Below are positions 63,244 to 64,000 of a stretch of 64,000 nt of DNA, one piece after another (positions within the stretch are counted from its first letter, which is position 1; each line of letters starts with the position of its first letter). Origin of the DNA: Torreya grandis. Its lineage: Eukaryota; Streptophyta; Pinopsida; Cupressales; Taxaceae. The notes beneath the pieces are model-generated. The model worked only from the letters and a program-made list of their open reading frames with translations, searched no databases and was not told the origin of the DNA. A program made the translations under genes and the position numbers. Where the stretch lies: positions 1,694,501 through 1,758,500 of the forward strand of contig JARHVA010002685.1 of NCBI GenBank assembly GCA_037957365.1, in the 5' to 3' direction.

Positions 63244-64000
63244 AAAATATTTGACATATGTGTGACCATCAATTTTAAGCTCATCTTTGGGATTCTTAGT
63301 TAAGCTAAAAATTGTTATTTTTTGTTCTCTTTACACTTTATCAATTATGTTAGGGAATGTCTTTTCACCATGTGGTGGTCATGGGATTACTTAGAGCTCT
63401 GTTGAAGTTTTTTGATTCAATATGCTCTATTGGATTATGTTCATCTAGGAAAATGCAAGTCATTGATCATGATCTGATGATTTGCATGCCATTGTCTCCT
63501 ATAGTAATAAATGGATTAAGTAATCTTGAAACTATAAATAACTTAGATCAAAGCCTTCGACTAATGTTTTATTTCATATTAATAAATATGAATAAACTAG
63601 TTTTTAAGCTAGGTTAAGAACATCATAAAAAGTACCTCTCATTTCATCAAATACATAACATAAGTCTTTATCCTAAGTTTAAATATAATGAATATAGGAC
63701 CCTTTAAATAACATAAGTCATAGAATAGAATTTTACCCAATGTTTCATTATACTAATAAATATAATTTAAACCTTAGGATAAAGGCTTAAGATAAGTCTA
63801 TGTAATAAAAAGGGACCCTCTTATTTTATCACTTTTATTTCTTATCATTCAATCTTTGGCATCTGTTTAAATGTAGGTCATTGATCATGATCTATGGGAT
63901 AGAGCAGTATTGGCTACACAAGTTAGGTCTTCAACTTATCAAGTCCTCATTGCTACATCCAATCAATTTCATCAAAAAAAATGTGGGTTTTTGATCCTAT
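63244..64000. other. No firm gene call at the right edge
   Basis: Sequence resembling 58456-58490 (GACCATCAATTTTAAGCTCAT) resumes after the element. An 86-codon open stretch (63357-63617) has no domain. TCATTGATCATGATCT appears at about 63462 and again near 63879, which suggests a small duplication of about 420 bp offset, but the surrounding similarity is weak. Confidence 0.3.

Overview
The window looks like intergenic, repeat-derived nuclear DNA from a large seed-plant genome. A gymnosperm is my best guess, and it is an inference. The base composition is very AT-rich. I found no intact host gene, rRNA or tRNA gene, or CRISPR array. What can be recognised is old transposable elements, nested in one another and crowded with stop codons and frameshifts. 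Many losses look like C-to-T or G-to-A changes (Cys codons to Tyr, decayed primer binding sites), as expected for long-methylated plant repeats.

Layout. (1) 700-16430: a minus-strand LINE fragment is split by a 14.65-kb plus-strand Ty3/gypsy element (1392-16041). That element has two LTRs of about 1.36 kb, a primer binding site, gag, protease, reverse transcriptase, RNase H, integrase, a long 3' region and a polypurine tract. It carries a 500-bp tandem duplication inside its reverse transcriptase and a 5.9-copy array of a 241-bp repeat. (2) 16431-27700: mostly unrecognised AT-rich sequence, with one member of a dispersed repeat pair. (3) 27700-29880: gag-protease remnant of a second Ty3/gypsy lineage. 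(4) 29881-36289: nothing recognisable. (5) 36643-43217: a non-autonomous, LARD-like LTR element with 2.05-kb LTRs, a 2.47-kb internal region and a cluster of hairpins in each LTR, inserted into a minus-strand coding remnant that continues on both sides. (6) 46440-47480 and 54950-57620: two further minus-strand coding remnants of unknown family. (7) 50964-54560: a Ty1/copia LTR and, downstream, a gag-protease-integrase remnant. (8) 58550-63238: a minus-strand non-autonomous LTR element with a tRNA-iMet-type primer site, 0.46-kb LTRs and a perfect 5-bp target duplication.

The parts do not form a working pathway. They give a relative history. The gypsy LTRs differ most (by eye about one position in five), the duplicated RT block differs by about one in ten, and the 241-bp array copies by only a few percent. 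This suggests that the dead element kept being reshaped long after it inserted. All identities here are estimates by eye, not computed alignments.
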